NCBI RefSeq assembly: GCF_020141465.1
Contig: NZ_JAHSPD010000001.1
Coordinates: forward strand, 1,284,374 to 1,348,373
Length of the DNA stretch: 64,000 bases
From: Roseovarius carneus
GTDB lineage: Bacteria > Pseudomonadota > Alphaproteobacteria > Rhodobacterales > Rhodobacteraceae
Direction: 5' to 3'
Shown here: positions 7,555 through 15,909 of the stretch, piece by piece
How the letters are laid out: each line of letters starts with the position of its first letter
Position numbering within the stretch: position 1 is the first letter of the stretch
Position numbers and translations under genes: made by a program
Notes under the pieces: model-generated
The model's database searches: none
Seen by the model: only the letters and a program-made list of their open reading frames with translations
What the model was told of the DNA's origin: nothing

Positions 7555-8775
7555 TCAACCCTCAATCTCTTGTTGTTCGGGCTCCAACAGGGCGAGGATT
7601 GCCGCCGTCATGCGTTCCTGTTCCGCCAGTAGGGTGTCGAACAGTGCGCGCTCGTGGATGTAAACGCCATCTATTCCCGGGACGGTGTGGTCCAGAAGCA
7701 GGCGCGCGTTCACCCGGTCAATTCCGGTGCGCTGGGCAACGGTGCGGTAGGTGTGGCGGAGGATGTGGCCTGTCTCTGAGGGCAGGGCCTTCTCCTTCCA
7801 GACCTGAGTTGCGATAACTTCGCCCGTCTTGCTGGACCGGGAGGCGAACAGCCAAGGCGCGCCGGGGAACAGCAGCTCACTTGCCGCCAGAGCCCGGCGC
7901 ACGACGTCAACCATATGCCCAGACAGAGGCAGGTCAAAGGAGCGGCCCGACTTCATCCGGGGGATGGAGATTGACTGCCTGTCCAGCCGCACCCATTCGC
8001 GGCGGATGCTCACGAGCGTTCCGGGGCGCAGCCCTGATAGCAGCCCGAGCTGGTGCATGTCGCGGCGAAGGGGGTTGGGCAGCGCCTTCACCCGCGCCCA
8101 CCAGTCCGCGAGGTCCTCGGGCATGATGACCCTGTTGCTGGCCCGCTCCTTGTTGAACGTGACCGCCGCCACTGGGTTGCCCGGCAGGGCGTCGGGATCA
8201 TCCACCACCTTGAGGGCGAAGTTGTAGGCTGCACGGAAGTCACGCAGGGCCTTGTTCGCAGTGGTCGCGCCGTGGTTCGCTGTGATCCGGCGGTGTTCCT
8301 CGCGGGCCGCGCTGCGGCGCACGTCGGTTATGGGAGTGGCGGCCCACTTGGGCAGGTATCGGTCAAGCCGTTCCATCATGTCGGTGATGGAGCGTTCAAC
8401 GCAGCCACGGGCGCGCATGTCCGCCCCGTACTCCTCGAACATGCGCCGGACCGTCCAAGCGCCCGCGTCCCCCGAGGCGTCCGGTGCCGGGGCGTTCGGG
8501 TCAATGCCGCGCTTGATCTGGTCCAGCACCACCAGCGCCCGGCTCCGGGCGTCGTCCAGCGTCATCTCCTCAGTCCCCCCGAGGGTGTGGCGGACGGTCT
8601 TGACCAGCACCTTGCGCCCGCGCGGACCCTGCCAGAGGTCGCGCTGAACCTTGTAGGATTTGCCCGTCTTGTTCACGGCCACGAGGAGCCCCGTCACCCG
8701 CTCATCTCGCACCGTTGAGGGCTTCCCCGCATACGCCAGCGCCCTGATTCGTGCCTGTGTAAGTCTCTCTGGCAT
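7555..8775 (-). CDS. int: Tyrosine site-specific integrase
   Basis: A 406-residue phage-type tyrosine recombinase. Residues about 1-95 form an arm-binding region, and about 105-205 the core-binding SAM-like domain. The catalytic domain shows Arg250 in LLSGLRPGTL, Lys275 in IPRMKSGRSF, the H-x-x-R box as His341 and Arg344 in HILRHTYRT, His363 in LLLDHTVPG and the nucleophile Tyr372 in GVYIH. All catalytic positions are present, so it is probably active. It lies about 160 bp from the tRNA-Arg fragment that marks attR, as expected for an integrase gene beside its attachment site. Confidence 0.95.
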   Translation of the reverse strand: MPERLTQARIRALAYAGKPSTVRDERVTGLLVAVNKTGKSYKVQRDLWQGPRGRKVLVKTVRHTLGGTEEMTLDDARSRALVVLDQIKRGIDPNAPAPDASGDAGAWTVRRMFEEYGADMRARGCVERSITDMMERLDRYLPKWAATPITDVRRSAAREEHRRITANHGATTANKALRDFRAAYNFALKVVDDPDALPGNPVAAVTFNKERASNRVIMPEDLADWWARVKALPNPLRRDMHQLGLLSGLRPGTLVSIRREWVRLDRQSISIPRMKSGRSFDLPLSGHMVDVVRRALAASELLFPGAPWLFASRSSKTGEVIATQVWKEKALPSETGHILRHTYRTVAQRTGIDRVNARLLLDHTVPGIDGVYIHERALFDTLLAEQERMTAAILALLEPEQQEIEG

Positions 8776-8936
8776 CCCATGCTCCTTTCCGAACCGTGTG
8801 GCAGCCCGCCTGCGAACCGTAAACGAACCGGGAGGGGATCGGGCGGGAGCGGGCAGCTTAGGGCGAAGGTAGCTCCAAATGCCTGAGAACGCTAGTGTTT
8901 AGGGTGGACTCGCGGGTGGGAAAGGGGTACAGTCCA

Positions 8937-8985
8937 CCGACTTCTAATCAGGATGTTGGGGGTTCGAGTCCTCCCGGGATCGCCA
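8937..8985 (+). other. attR: 3' fragment of a tRNA-Arg(TCT) gene
   Basis: The segment contains the anticodon region CTTCTAATC, a T arm GGGTTCGAGTCC and the acceptor end CGGGATCG-CCA. No matching 5' acceptor strand (GATCCCG) or D arm lies upstream, so this is not a complete tRNA. It fits the host remnant left when an element integrates into the 3' half of tRNA-Arg(TCT). Immediately upstream GGTGGACT (8903-8910) and AGTCCACC (8931-8938) form a perfect 8-bp inverted repeat, a possible integrase arm or secondary-structure site. From 8776 to 9225 I see no protein gene; 8986-9225 is host intergenic DNA. Confidence 0.72.
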
Positions 8986-9225
8986 GATCGCCTTTTGTTG
9001 AGCGGCAGGCGGCTTTGACCTTTACGTCATGTACTCGGACCAAACGACCCGCCGGATAAAAAGCGGCCTTTCAGCACCAGTAAGCAAGCGGCGGTTTTTT
9101 TGGGGGGGAACACAAAGCCAGTTGCCACGATGTGCTGCTGTCTTCAAAAACGCATCCTGAGCATTTTAGCACGACACCCTTTAGGCGCTTTCAGCCAGCT
9201 TCTCAGATTAGACCTCCATGCTGTC

Positions 9226-9498
9226 TTACCTTGCTTTTGCATTGCGCAACATTGCATCAAGCGCACCTTTCGAATTTAGCGCTCTCAGATCACTGTTTCC
9301 GCCGACATGAAAATCGCCAATGAAGATTTGTGGCACGGTATGCCGACCCTTGGCCCTGGCCATCATTTCTTTCGCACGCACGGGGTCGTTTGTGATGTCA
9401 TGATTTGTGAATGAGACACCCTTTTTGGAGAGAAGAGCTTTGGTTGCCTTGCAGTGTGGGCAGTAGCCCTTGGTGTAGATTGTGACGTTGGGCTTCAT
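9226..9498 (-). CDS. grxC: Glutaredoxin
   Basis: A 90-residue thioredoxin-fold protein reading KPNVTIYTKGYCPHCKATKA near the N-terminus. The dithiol active site is C-P-H-C, with the cis-Pro loop TVPQIFIGDFHVGG and the C-terminal helix typical of GrxC. The ATG at 9498 is 9 bp from GGAG; an ATG two codons upstream (9504) is too close to it. It probably reduces protein and glutathione mixed disulfides in the cytoplasm. It follows the DUF417 gene on the same strand by about 60 bp, so the pair may be coexpressed under the neighbouring TetR regulator. Local GC is lower than in most of the window. Confidence 0.85.
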   Translation of the reverse strand: MKPNVTIYTKGYCPHCKATKALLSKKGVSFTNHDITNDPVRAKEMMARAKGRHTVPQIFIGDFHVGGNSDLRALNSKGALDAMLRNAKAR

Positions 9499-9560
9499 GG
9501 TCATTTTCTCCGGTGGGTGGGGGAGCACCCTAACCTCAAAGGATCAGGGTGCTCTCATTT

Positions 9561-10076
9561 TCAGCTCTCTTTGGCAATTCGGCGCAGCGCGTCACCCGAC
9601 AGGAAAATGGCCCCAGCCAACAAAACGATATCTTTCAGCAGAAATTGACCGGGCACAACGGATAGGGCGGGAAAGCCGCCAAGGCTGGGCTCTGTCACCG
9701 GAGCAGTCAACAAAAGACTGGATGTGACAAAGAACGTGAGCAGTGCACTCAATGCACCCAGCAGGCCAATCTTGGGGAATTTGAAGCCAAGCAGAAGAAA
9801 GACTGCGGTTACAATTTCTGTTGCGCCAATCAGGTTTGAGGCCCCTTGCAAGCTGAACACTTGATACAGCCAGCTTGTAAGAGGGCTGGACGCGACCAAG
9901 CCTTCAATCGCCCCGGCCTCATAGGCGGTGAACTTCATGGCCCCGATCCAGCCAAGGACGGTTGCGCTGGTCAAGCGAAGCGCATGTACGCCGACATTTG
10001 TGACTGTGTCGCCAAGAGCGGCAATCCGTTCTGCTGCATCTTGGGTCAGTGTGCTGTTTGTTGAAGTTGAGGACAT
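9561..10076 (-). CDS. DUF417 (YkgB/RclC-like) membrane protein
   Basis: A 171-residue inner-membrane protein with about four hydrophobic segments. They are ALRLTSATVLGWIGAMKF, the ATEIVTAVFLLLGF region, the GALSALLTFFVTSSLLL region and DIVLLAGAIFLSG at the end. The pattern and spacing match the DUF417 family, whose best-known member RclC is linked to reactive chlorine resistance in enterobacteria. It is divergent from a TetR regulator, with a matching operator in the gap, and is followed by a glutaredoxin. A redox or electrophile stress function is inferred from family and neighbours. Confidence 0.78.
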   Translation of the reverse strand: MSSTSTNSTLTQDAAERIAALGDTVTNVGVHALRLTSATVLGWIGAMKFTAYEAGAIEGLVASSPLTSWLYQVFSLQGASNLIGATEIVTAVFLLLGFKFPKIGLLGALSALLTFFVTSSLLLTAPVTEPSLGGFPALSVVPGQFLLKDIVLLAGAIFLSGDALRRIAKES

Positions 10077-10092
10077 ATCGCGTTTCCTTTAT

Positions 10093-10176
10093 TGACCAAT
10101 CGGTCTTTTATTAAGTAAATGTATGTGGCTGTGTTGCCAGTGAGTGAGATTTAGACATTAAAGACCGAATGGTCAA
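10093..10176. promoter_or_regulatory. Paired TetR-type operators between DUF417 and tetR genes
   Basis: TTGACCAATCGGTC at 10092-10105 and GACCGAATGGTCAA at 10163-10176 are near mirror images of each other. Each is also an imperfect palindrome with GACC and GGTC half-sites. One lies beside each divergent start, as expected for a TetR-family repressor controlling itself and the DUF417-glutaredoxin genes. Confidence 0.68.
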
Positions 10177-10213
10177 CAATCGTATTTTCACAGATGAGTG
10201 AGGAGTATTTCAA

Positions 10214-10804
10214 ATGCAAAACCCCGGACGCCCACGGGAGTTTGACCCTGAAGAAGCGCTATCGAAGATCATGCAATTGTTCTGGGAAAATGGATATGAG
10301 GCTACAGGCCTGCGAGACATCATCGCGGTGACTGGTCTTGGAAAAGCGAGCCTTTACGCTGCTTTTGGCAATAAACAGTCGATGTATCTCCAAGGCTTGT
10401 CACATTACGAAGGGCTGATGGTTGACGCTGCCGTGTCGGCTCTGAACAGATCTGACCAACCTCCCATGGCGCGCATCGGGATGTTCCTGTCATCGCCCAT
10501 CATCGCTGTGCGCGACCATAGGGACCAGCGTGGGTGTTTCTTGTGCAATGCCTCTGCTGACCGGGCTTCGATGGATGAGGGTACGAGCAAGATAGTTCAG
10601 CGTGGCTATGAAAAAATGCGCCGGGCAATCGAAAATGCGCTGGTTGAGGCGCAACCGGATATCAATCCGTCGCTTGCCGCGGCCCGTGCACAACTTGTTT
10701 TAACTGTCTATTCGGGTCTAAATGTCATGGCGCGATCAGGGATCGCGGCGGACGTGCTCTCGCTTGCCACGCAACAAGTCATTCTGGCTATCAAAGCCGA
10801 TTGA
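10214..10804 (+). CDS. TetR/AcrR family transcriptional regulator
   Basis: A 196-residue TetR repressor. The N-terminal HTH spans residues about 12-55 and reads ATGLRDIIAVTGLGKASLYA followed by AFGNKQSMYLQGL, a classic TetR recognition region. The C-terminal ligand domain contains RGCFLCNASADRA with two nearby cysteines, a feature of redox- or electrophile-sensing YcdC/NemR-like members; sensing is inferred. The ATG at 10214 has GAGGAG upstream. It is divergently transcribed from DUF417 and glutaredoxin, with palindromic operators in the gap, so it very likely represses both units. Confidence 0.9.
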   Translation: MQNPGRPREFDPEEALSKIMQLFWENGYEATGLRDIIAVTGLGKASLYAAFGNKQSMYLQGLSHYEGLMVDAAVSALNRSDQPPMARIGMFLSSPIIAVRDHRDQRGCFLCNASADRASMDEGTSKIVQRGYEKMRRAIENALVEAQPDINPSLAAARAQLVLTVYSGLNVMARSGIAADVLSLATQQVILAIKAD

Positions 10805-11151
10805 AATGAATATACCGTAGCAGCGCAGTCGGAAAATTGTCCTGACTTCTAAGCCACAGTTTGGTGACCCAAAAACACTCATGCGTGGCACATGCGCAAA
10901 CCACCTCGGTTTGCGCCGCCACAAACCCCGTGCAAAACCGATGCGTTTGTTGTCGGTCGTAGACGTGATCGTCGTGCGATTTGGTCAGGCATACCTGCTG
11001 TGCGGGTCAGAGTCGCTTGGCGCAAAAGAAGCGTAAATTCAGACACATGACCTGCACCGCGCCAAAGTTGAGTGATGTTCGGCAGGCCCTTCTTTGTTTC
11101 GGATAGGCCTGTGCCCGTCTTCGGGGGCGGGTCATTGGCTGAGCGCAAACA
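10805..11151. other. Intergenic stretch without a supported gene
   Basis: About 350 bp between tetR (+) and the DUF2237 gene (-). A minus-strand reading of 89 residues (10879-11148) exists, but it has no recognisable motif and an odd composition rich in Arg, Gly and Thr. It could be a remnant of a mobile or repeated sequence. I see no tRNA, terminator or clear promoter pattern. Confidence 0.3.
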
Positions 11152-11529
11152 TCAGGTCTCGGCATGCGCTTCCAAGATATTGAGGGGCACGATGTCCAGC
11201 GCACGTTTGTGGGTCGCGGTGAGGCGCACTTTGGGCGCGCAGCCCTCGTCATGGGCCTGCAGGAAGCGCGCGGCGCATAGACACCACTGATCACCGGGCT
11301 TGAGGCCCGCAAAGCCGAATTCCGGGCGCGGGGTCGACAGGTCGTTGCCGACATACTTGGAAAAGGCCAGAAATTCGGGTGTCATCAAGGCGCAAACCGT
11401 GTGGCTGCCGCGATCCTCCACGCAGGTGTTGCAATGGCCATCGCGGAAAAACCCGGTGACGGGATCGGTCTCGGAGCAGGGTGCCAGCGCCTGGCCCAGC
11501 ACGTTTATTGCCTCGTCTTTGCGGATCAT
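11152..11529 (-). CDS. DUF2237 family protein
   Basis: A 125-residue cytoplasmic protein. The family pattern is visible as VLGQALAPCSETDPVTGFFR near the N-terminus, then DGHCNTCVEDRGSHTVCALM and the C-terminal PGDQWCLCAARFLQAHDEG. Conserved Cys pairs and a Trp-Cys-Leu-Cys box are characteristic. The length is normal for the family. Its biochemical role is not established. It stands alone between a TetR locus and pth, with AAGGA in front of the ATG. Confidence 0.8.
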   Translation of the reverse strand: MIRKDEAINVLGQALAPCSETDPVTGFFRDGHCNTCVEDRGSHTVCALMTPEFLAFSKYVGNDLSTPRPEFGFAGLKPGDQWCLCAARFLQAHDEGCAPKVRLTATHKRALDIVPLNILEAHAET

Positions 11530-11594
11530 GGTCGGTCCTTTCCTTGCTTAAGTGAGATTAGCGCACTTGGCCTGCCGGGCAAATCACATGCGAC

Positions 11595-11612
11595 AGCGTT
11601 TCGCGAAACGCT
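11595..11612. repeat. GCGTTTC palindromic hairpin
   Basis: AGCGTTTCGCGAAACGCT is a perfect 18-bp palindrome followed by CTAG, 8 bp beyond the pth stop. It shares AGCGTTTCG arms with the hairpin at 22375-22418, so it belongs to a dispersed intergenic repeat family; it may also act as a terminator. Confidence 0.6.
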
Positions 11613-11619
11613 CTAGGCG

Positions 11620-12294
11620 TCACTTGAACCTATCGAGCAGTTTTTGCATGGCGCTGCGGGTATCCTCTTCGGGCGCGCGCTCTGCTGCCGGTGCGGGCGT
11701 CTTCGCGGCGCTCTTGGACGAGCGTGGCGGTGCGGTGCGTTGGGCCACGGCGTTCTGGAAGCGCCCGCCATCGCCCTCGGCCAGATAGGCGGCCCCGTCG
11801 CTGACACCGCGGATCACATCATCGAGCCAGCCTTCATCGGCCTTGGCGAAGTCATGCAGCACGTACCCCGGCACCGCCTCCTTACGGCCCGGGTGGCCCA
11901 CGCCGAGGCGTACACGGGCATATTCCGGCCCGATATGCTGGTGGATGGAACGCAACCCATTGTGGCCCGCATGGCCGCCGCCTTGTTTAACGCGCACCTT
12001 GCCGGGGGCGAGGTCGATCTCGTCATGCAGGACGGTCACATCACCGGGGTCGGCCTTGTAAAAGCGCATCGCTTCGCCCACCGCCTGCCCCGAAAGGTTC
12101 ATGAATGTATCGGGCTTGAGGAGCAGCACTTTCTCCTGCCCCAAACGGCCCTCTGAGACGCGGCCCTGAAACCGGGCCTTCCACGGGCCAAAGCCGTGAT
12201 CCTCGGCGATCCTGTCCACGCACATGAAGCCGATATTGTGCCGGTTGCGGGCATATTTCGGCCCCGGATTTCCAAGTCCTGCAAAGATCAGCAT
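11620..12294 (-). CDS. pth: Peptidyl-tRNA hydrolase
   Basis: A 224-residue enzyme that hydrolyses peptidyl-tRNA released from stalled ribosomes. [20 protein letters not shown] opens the protein and carries the conserved N-x-G-N-P-G and catalytic His region. [31 protein letters not shown] and [13 protein letters not shown] are the remaining family signatures. The start at 12294 is the conserved [12 protein letters not shown] 40-residue Pro/Ala-rich tail after about residue 185 ends in [10 protein letters not shown], a common alphaproteobacterial extension. It lies downstream of rplY on the same strand, the usual pairing, though a terminator lies between them. Confidence 0.97.
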   Translation of the reverse strand: MLIFAGLGNPGPKYARNRHNIGFMCVDRIAEDHGFGPWKARFQGRVSEGRLGQEKVLLLKPDTFMNLSGQAVGEAMRFYKADPGDVTVLHDEIDLAPGKVRVKQGGGHAGHNGLRSIHQHIGPEYARVRLGVGHPGRKEAVPGYVLHDFAKADEGWLDDVIRGVSDGAAYLAEGDGGRFQNAVAQRTAPPRSSKSAAKTPAPAAERAPEEDTRSAMQKLLDRFK

Positions 12295-12392
12295 CGGGCC
12301 CTCATTTCTGCGCTTTGTATCGCCTTGGCCCCTTTTGCCCGCAAAGCCGCGCGGATTCCAGCCCGGTCTGCGGGAGAGGCCCCCACGAAAAA

Positions 12393-12423
12393 AACGCGGC
12401 CCCTGTTGCCGGGGGCCGCGTTT
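12393..12423 (-). terminator. Rho-independent terminator after rplY
   Basis: AACGCGGCCCC pairs with GGGGCCGCGTT around a short loop. On the minus strand the stem is followed by seven T residues. It sits between rplY and pth and should end most rplY transcripts. Confidence 0.85.
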
Positions 12424-12461
12424 GAAAACCTGCCGCAAGGATGCGCGGCGTGTTTGAAGAC

Positions 12462-13115
12462 TTACTCTTCTGTGGCGTCGGCTTCTGAAGCCTCTTCCAC
12501 TGCCTCATCCTCATCCTCGTCATCGCCGTCCGATTTCAGGGCCGATGGCGCGGAGACGTTGCAGATCACGAAATCGCGGTCATTGATGACCAGCTTTGCG
12601 CCTTCTGGAAGGACAATGTCCGAAATCGTTACCGTGTCGCCGACATTCTCGACCTTGCTCAGATCCACGACCAGCGCGTCGGGGATATCCCCGGCTGTCA
12701 CGACCATTTCCACCTCGTTGCGGATTGTCGTCATCGTGCCACCCTTGCGGATCGCGGGGCAGTCTTCTTCGTTCTCGAACGAGATCGGGATGAAGAGCTT
12801 GATCTTGGTTGTGCGGCGCAGGCGCATCAGGTCGAGATGGGTGGGCAGATCCTTCACCACATCGCGCTGCACATCGCGGCAGATCACGCGCACATCATCA
12901 TGGCCCTCGACCTTGAGGTTGAAAAGCGTGGACTTGAACCGCCCTTGCTTGAGCCGTTTGAACAAGACGTTGAAGGGAATGTTGATAGGCAGCGGATCAG
13001 TGTCGCCCCCAAATACGATACCCGGAACCATGCCGTCGCGGCGTGCAGCACGAGCGGCGCCCTTGCCCGTCCCCGTGCGTTCCTGGGCGTGAAGATCAGG
13101 AATTTCTCCAGCCAT
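12462..13115 (-). CDS. rplY: 50S ribosomal protein L25/general stress protein Ctc
   Basis: A 217-residue two-domain L25 (CTC form). The N-terminal L25 domain, residues about 1-95, includes [20 protein letters not shown] and [17 protein letters not shown]; the TL5-like C-terminal domain follows. The last 25 residues form an acidic tail rich in Asp, Glu and Ala. It binds 5S rRNA in the large subunit. The start [15 protein letters not shown] at 13115 is the conserved one; a longer in-frame extension upstream was rejected. It precedes pth. Confidence 0.96.
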   Translation of the reverse strand: MAGEIPDLHAQERTGTGKGAARAARRDGMVPGIVFGGDTDPLPINIPFNVLFKRLKQGRFKSTLFNLKVEGHDDVRVICRDVQRDVVKDLPTHLDLMRLRRTTKIKLFIPISFENEEDCPAIRKGGTMTTIRNEVEMVVTAGDIPDALVVDLSKVENVGDTVTISDIVLPEGAKLVINDRDFVICNVSAPSALKSDGDDEDEDEAVEEASEADATEE

Positions 13116-13339
13116 TGATAGTCTCCAAATGTAAGGGCGGGGCTCCTCCAAGGCTGTGGCCCCGCGTGAAGCCGCCCGCATAGGCCAAAAGGGCGCGCTT
13201 GGAAAGGGGATTCGGGGTTTGCCTTGTGCCACTCCGTTTTATCGCGGCCACGCATCCCCAGTTTATGTTGATAATTTGATCAAAAGATGCGAGTGTGCCA
13301 CTGAACGTTGATTCAATGGCACGCCATGGGAGACCACAT

Positions 13340-14671
13340 ATGACCCGTATCTCACGCCGCAGCGCATTGGCCAGGGGGGCAGCACTTCTGGCTGCTCCGC
13401 TTTTTGCCGGGCGCGCCTATGCCGCCCAAACGGATGTTGTGGTGATTGGCGCAGGTGCCGCAGGAATTGCCGCCGCGCGGGATCTGCGCCGCGCAGGTCT
13501 TGATGTGACGGTCATCGAGGCGGGGCCGCGCATCGGCGGGCGGGTTGTGACGGATACCACCACCTTCGGGGTGCCCTATGATGTAGGGGCCCATTGGCTC
13601 CATACCGAAACGGCCAATCCCTTCGTGGCTTACGGTCGCGCCAACGGGTTCGACGTCTACCGCGCGCCGGATGATGAGGTGCTCTATGTCGGGGACCGCC
13701 CCGCGACCGATGCGGAGCAGGCAGCCTATTCCTCCGCCCATGCTCAGGCCAACCGCGCGATCGAGCGGGCCGGGGCCGCGGGTCAGGATGTCTCGCCCGC
13801 CTCCGTCATCCCGGATCTGGGCGAATGGGAGCCGACGGCGAATGTCCTCATCGGCGGGTATGAGATGGCCAAGGACCTCAGCAATTTCTCCTGCACCGAT
13901 TGGTACACGGGCGCAGGCGGCGACGATGCGTATTGCCGCGAAGGCTTCGGCACGCTCTTTGCCCACAGCGCGCGCGATGTGGAGGTCAATCTCGGCGTGG
14001 CGGCGCGCGCCGTGCGCTTTGGCGGCACGGGCGTGGAGGTCGAGACAAACGAGGGCACGATCACCGCGCGGGCCTGTGTCTGCACCGTGTCGATGGGGGT
14101 CTTGAAGGCTGAGCGGATCGTGTTCGACCCGCCCCTGCCCGACGACAAGCAGGAGGCGATCCAGATGCTGACGATGGGGCATTACAACCACGTGGCCCTG
14201 CAGTTTGACGAGAACTTCTTCGGCGTGGGGTCGGACGGGTATTACACCTACAAGATCGACAAGAGCGTCGATGGCGTCCCGCACGGGTTTGCGGCCCTGG
14301 TCGATGCGTCGGGCAGCGGGCTGACCTATTGCGATCTGGGCGGCGATTTCGCCCGGCAGATGGCGGATGCAGGCAAGGAAGCGGCGCTGGACTTCACTAT
14401 ATCCGAGCTGACGAAAGCCTTTGGCAGCAAGGCACGCGCCGCATTGGTCAAATCCTCGGTTACCGATTGGTCCAACGATCCGCTCACGCTTGGCGGCTAT
14501 GCCTCGGCAGAGCCGGGGGGCGCGTGGACCCGCGATGCGATGCGCCTGCCTGTGGCGGACCGACTCTGGTTCGCGGGTGAGGCAATGTCGGAGGGCATGT
14601 GGGCCACGGTCGCGGGCGCGCATCTGTCCGGGCAAGCTGTGGCGAGCCAGGTGCGAGCAGCACTAGGCTAA
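13340..14671 (+). CDS. FAD-dependent amine oxidase (flavin monoamine oxidase family)
   Basis: A 443-residue flavoprotein. The N-terminus MTRISRRSALARGAALLAAP has a twin-Arg and a hydrophobic core, so Tat export is likely. The FAD Rossmann motif VVVIGAGAAGIAAARDLRRA follows, then GGRV and the GAHWLH region. The C-terminal FAD-binding region contains LWFAGEAMSEGMWATVAGAH. This is the amino-oxidase layout, oxidising a primary or secondary amine or polyamine; the substrate is not deducible. The ATG at 13340 has GGGAG 7 bp upstream. A small inverted repeat (TTGAT..ATCAA, 13268-13283) lies in the promoter region. The gene converges with lldD. Confidence 0.85.
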   Translation: MTRISRRSALARGAALLAAPLFAGRAYAAQTDVVVIGAGAAGIAAARDLRRAGLDVTVIEAGPRIGGRVVTDTTTFGVPYDVGAHWLHTETANPFVAYGRANGFDVYRAPDDEVLYVGDRPATDAEQAAYSSAHAQANRAIERAGAAGQDVSPASVIPDLGEWEPTANVLIGGYEMAKDLSNFSCTDWYTGAGGDDAYCREGFGTLFAHSARDVEVNLGVAARAVRFGGTGVEVETNEGTITARACVCTVSMGVLKAERIVFDPPLPDDKQEAIQMLTMGHYNHVALQFDENFFGVGSDGYYTYKIDKSVDGVPHGFAALVDASGSGLTYCDLGGDFARQMADAGKEAALDFTISELTKAFGSKARAALVKSSVTDWSNDPLTLGGYASAEPGGAWTRDAMRLPVADRLWFAGEAMSEGMWATVAGAHLSGQAVASQVRAALG

Positions 14672-14675
14672 GGCG

Positions 14676-15866
14676 TTACTGCCAATCGCCTGAGAAATCC
14701 TTGGGGATCATCAGGATATCGCGCGTCACATCTGCGATATCGCGGTGGCCGCAGAGGCCCATGGAGACGTCCAGCTCCTTTTGAATCACCTCCAGTGCCT
14801 TCGTCACCCCCGCCTCGCCCATAGCACCCAGCCCGTAGACAAAGGCGCGCCCGATATAGGTGCCCTTGGCCCCCATCGCGACGGCCTTGAGCACGTCTTG
14901 CCCCGAGCGGATGCCGCTATCGAGATGTACCTCGATCTTGTCGCCCACTGCGTCCATGATCGCGGGCAATGCGCGGATCGCACTGAGCGCGCCATCCAAT
15001 TGCCGCCCGCCATGGTTGCTCACGATGATCGCATCGGCCCCCACATTGAGCGCCTCGCGGGCATCGCGCGCGTCGATGATCCCCTTGATGATCAGCGGCC
15101 CGTCCCACATCTTGCGGAATTGCCGGATGCGGTCCCAATCGAGCTTTTCGTCAAACGCCTCCGCGGTCCATGAGCTGAGCGAGCTGGGATCGCTCACGCC
15201 CTTCGCATGACCCACGATATTGCCGAAAAACCGCCGTTTCGTGCCCAGCATCCCAAGGCCCCATTGCACCTTGGTCATCATGTTGGCCACGGATTGCGGG
15301 GTGAGTTTTGGCGGGGCAGACAGGCCGTTTTTAAGGTCCTTGTGCCGCTGGCCCAGAACTTGCAAATCCACGGTGATCACAGCCGCCGACACGTTGGCGG
15401 CCTTGGCGCGATCAAAGAGACGCTGCATGAAATCATCGTCCTTGAGGGTGTAGACCTGAAACCAGAAGGGCTTGCTCGTATGCGCGGCCACATCCTCGAT
15501 CGAGCAGATAGACATGGTGCTGAGCGTGAAGGGCACGCCGAATTTCTCGGCTGCGCGGGCCGCTTTGATCTCACCATCCGCATGTTGCATCCCCGTCAGG
15601 CCCACGGGCGCGAGGGCCACGGGCATCGAGACATCCTGCCCGATCATCTGTGATGCGGTCGTGCGGTTCGACATATCCATCGCGATCCGCTGGCGCAGCA
15701 GGATGTCGGCGAAATCCGATGTGTTGGCGCGGAATGTCTGTTCGGTCCAGCTGCCTGATTCGGCATAATCGTAGAACATCTTGGGCACCCGGCGCTGATA
15801 GATGCGACGCAGGTCTTCAATATTGGTGATCACGGGCATAGGCGGGGCTTTCACAAGATTGGTCAT
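14676..15866 (-). CDS. lldD: FMN-dependent alpha-hydroxy acid dehydrogenase (L-lactate dehydrogenase type)
   Basis: A 396-residue FMN enzyme of the L-lactate dehydrogenase/glycolate oxidase family. FYDYAESGSWTEQTFRANTS is near the N-terminus and PVALAPVGLTGM marks the FMN site. The active-site signature IVSNHGGRQLDG carries the catalytic His, preceded by LIIKGI with the flavin Lys. HLDSGIRSGQDVLKA and GAKGTYIGRAFVYGL complete the barrel. It most likely oxidises L-lactate to pyruvate and feeds electrons to the respiratory chain. It stands alone between a convergent amine oxidase and the TlpA gene. Confidence 0.9.
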   Translation of the reverse strand: MTNLVKAPPMPVITNIEDLRRIYQRRVPKMFYDYAESGSWTEQTFRANTSDFADILLRQRIAMDMSNRTTASQMIGQDVSMPVALAPVGLTGMQHADGEIKAARAAEKFGVPFTLSTMSICSIEDVAAHTSKPFWFQVYTLKDDDFMQRLFDRAKAANVSAAVITVDLQVLGQRHKDLKNGLSAPPKLTPQSVANMMTKVQWGLGMLGTKRRFFGNIVGHAKGVSDPSSLSSWTAEAFDEKLDWDRIRQFRKMWDGPLIIKGIIDARDAREALNVGADAIIVSNHGGRQLDGALSAIRALPAIMDAVGDKIEVHLDSGIRSGQDVLKAVAMGAKGTYIGRAFVYGLGAMGEAGVTKALEVIQKELDVSMGLCGHRDIADVTRDILMIPKDFSGDWQ

Positions 15867-15909
15867 GTTTGGTTACCAATCGTGACCGAGGCCCGCAATG
15901 GGTTTGGCC

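Larger units (their letters stand above)
1..8985. mobile_element. Right part of an integrated P4/PICI-like phage satellite or island
   Basis: A block of minus-strand genes runs from a tyrosine integrase at the right end through an AlpA-like regulator, a primase/VirE replication protein, iteron repeats, a serine recombinase and a small-terminase-like protein. No capsid, tail or lysis gene is recognisable in the visible part. It ends at a 3' fragment of tRNA-Arg(TCT), the usual host remnant when an integrase uses a tRNA 3' end. Because the fragment is on the plus strand with its 3' end to the right, the intact tRNA and the other end should lie left of the window. Genes overlap by ATGA or GTGA, as in compact phage-type operons. 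The element class is inferred from gene order; a degraded prophage is the main alternative. Confidence 0.78.

Noticed and set aside
7344..7565. A 73-codon gene between the integrase and alpA-like genes
   Set aside because: It covers the palindromic operator region, overlaps the integrase stop and has no protein-like features.
8903..8985. A complete tRNA gene at the element boundary
   Set aside because: No 5' acceptor strand complementary to CGGGATC and no D arm can be found at the required distance; only the 3' part is tRNA-like.
10879..11148. An 89-codon minus-strand gene in the gap before the DUF2237 gene
   Set aside because: No motif, no convincing ribosome site and unusual composition; kept only as an unexplained intergenic stretch.
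13268..13283. FNR/FnrL box upstream of the amine oxidase
   Set aside because: The arms TTGAT and ATCAA are separated by six bases instead of four, so it does not fit the FNR consensus.
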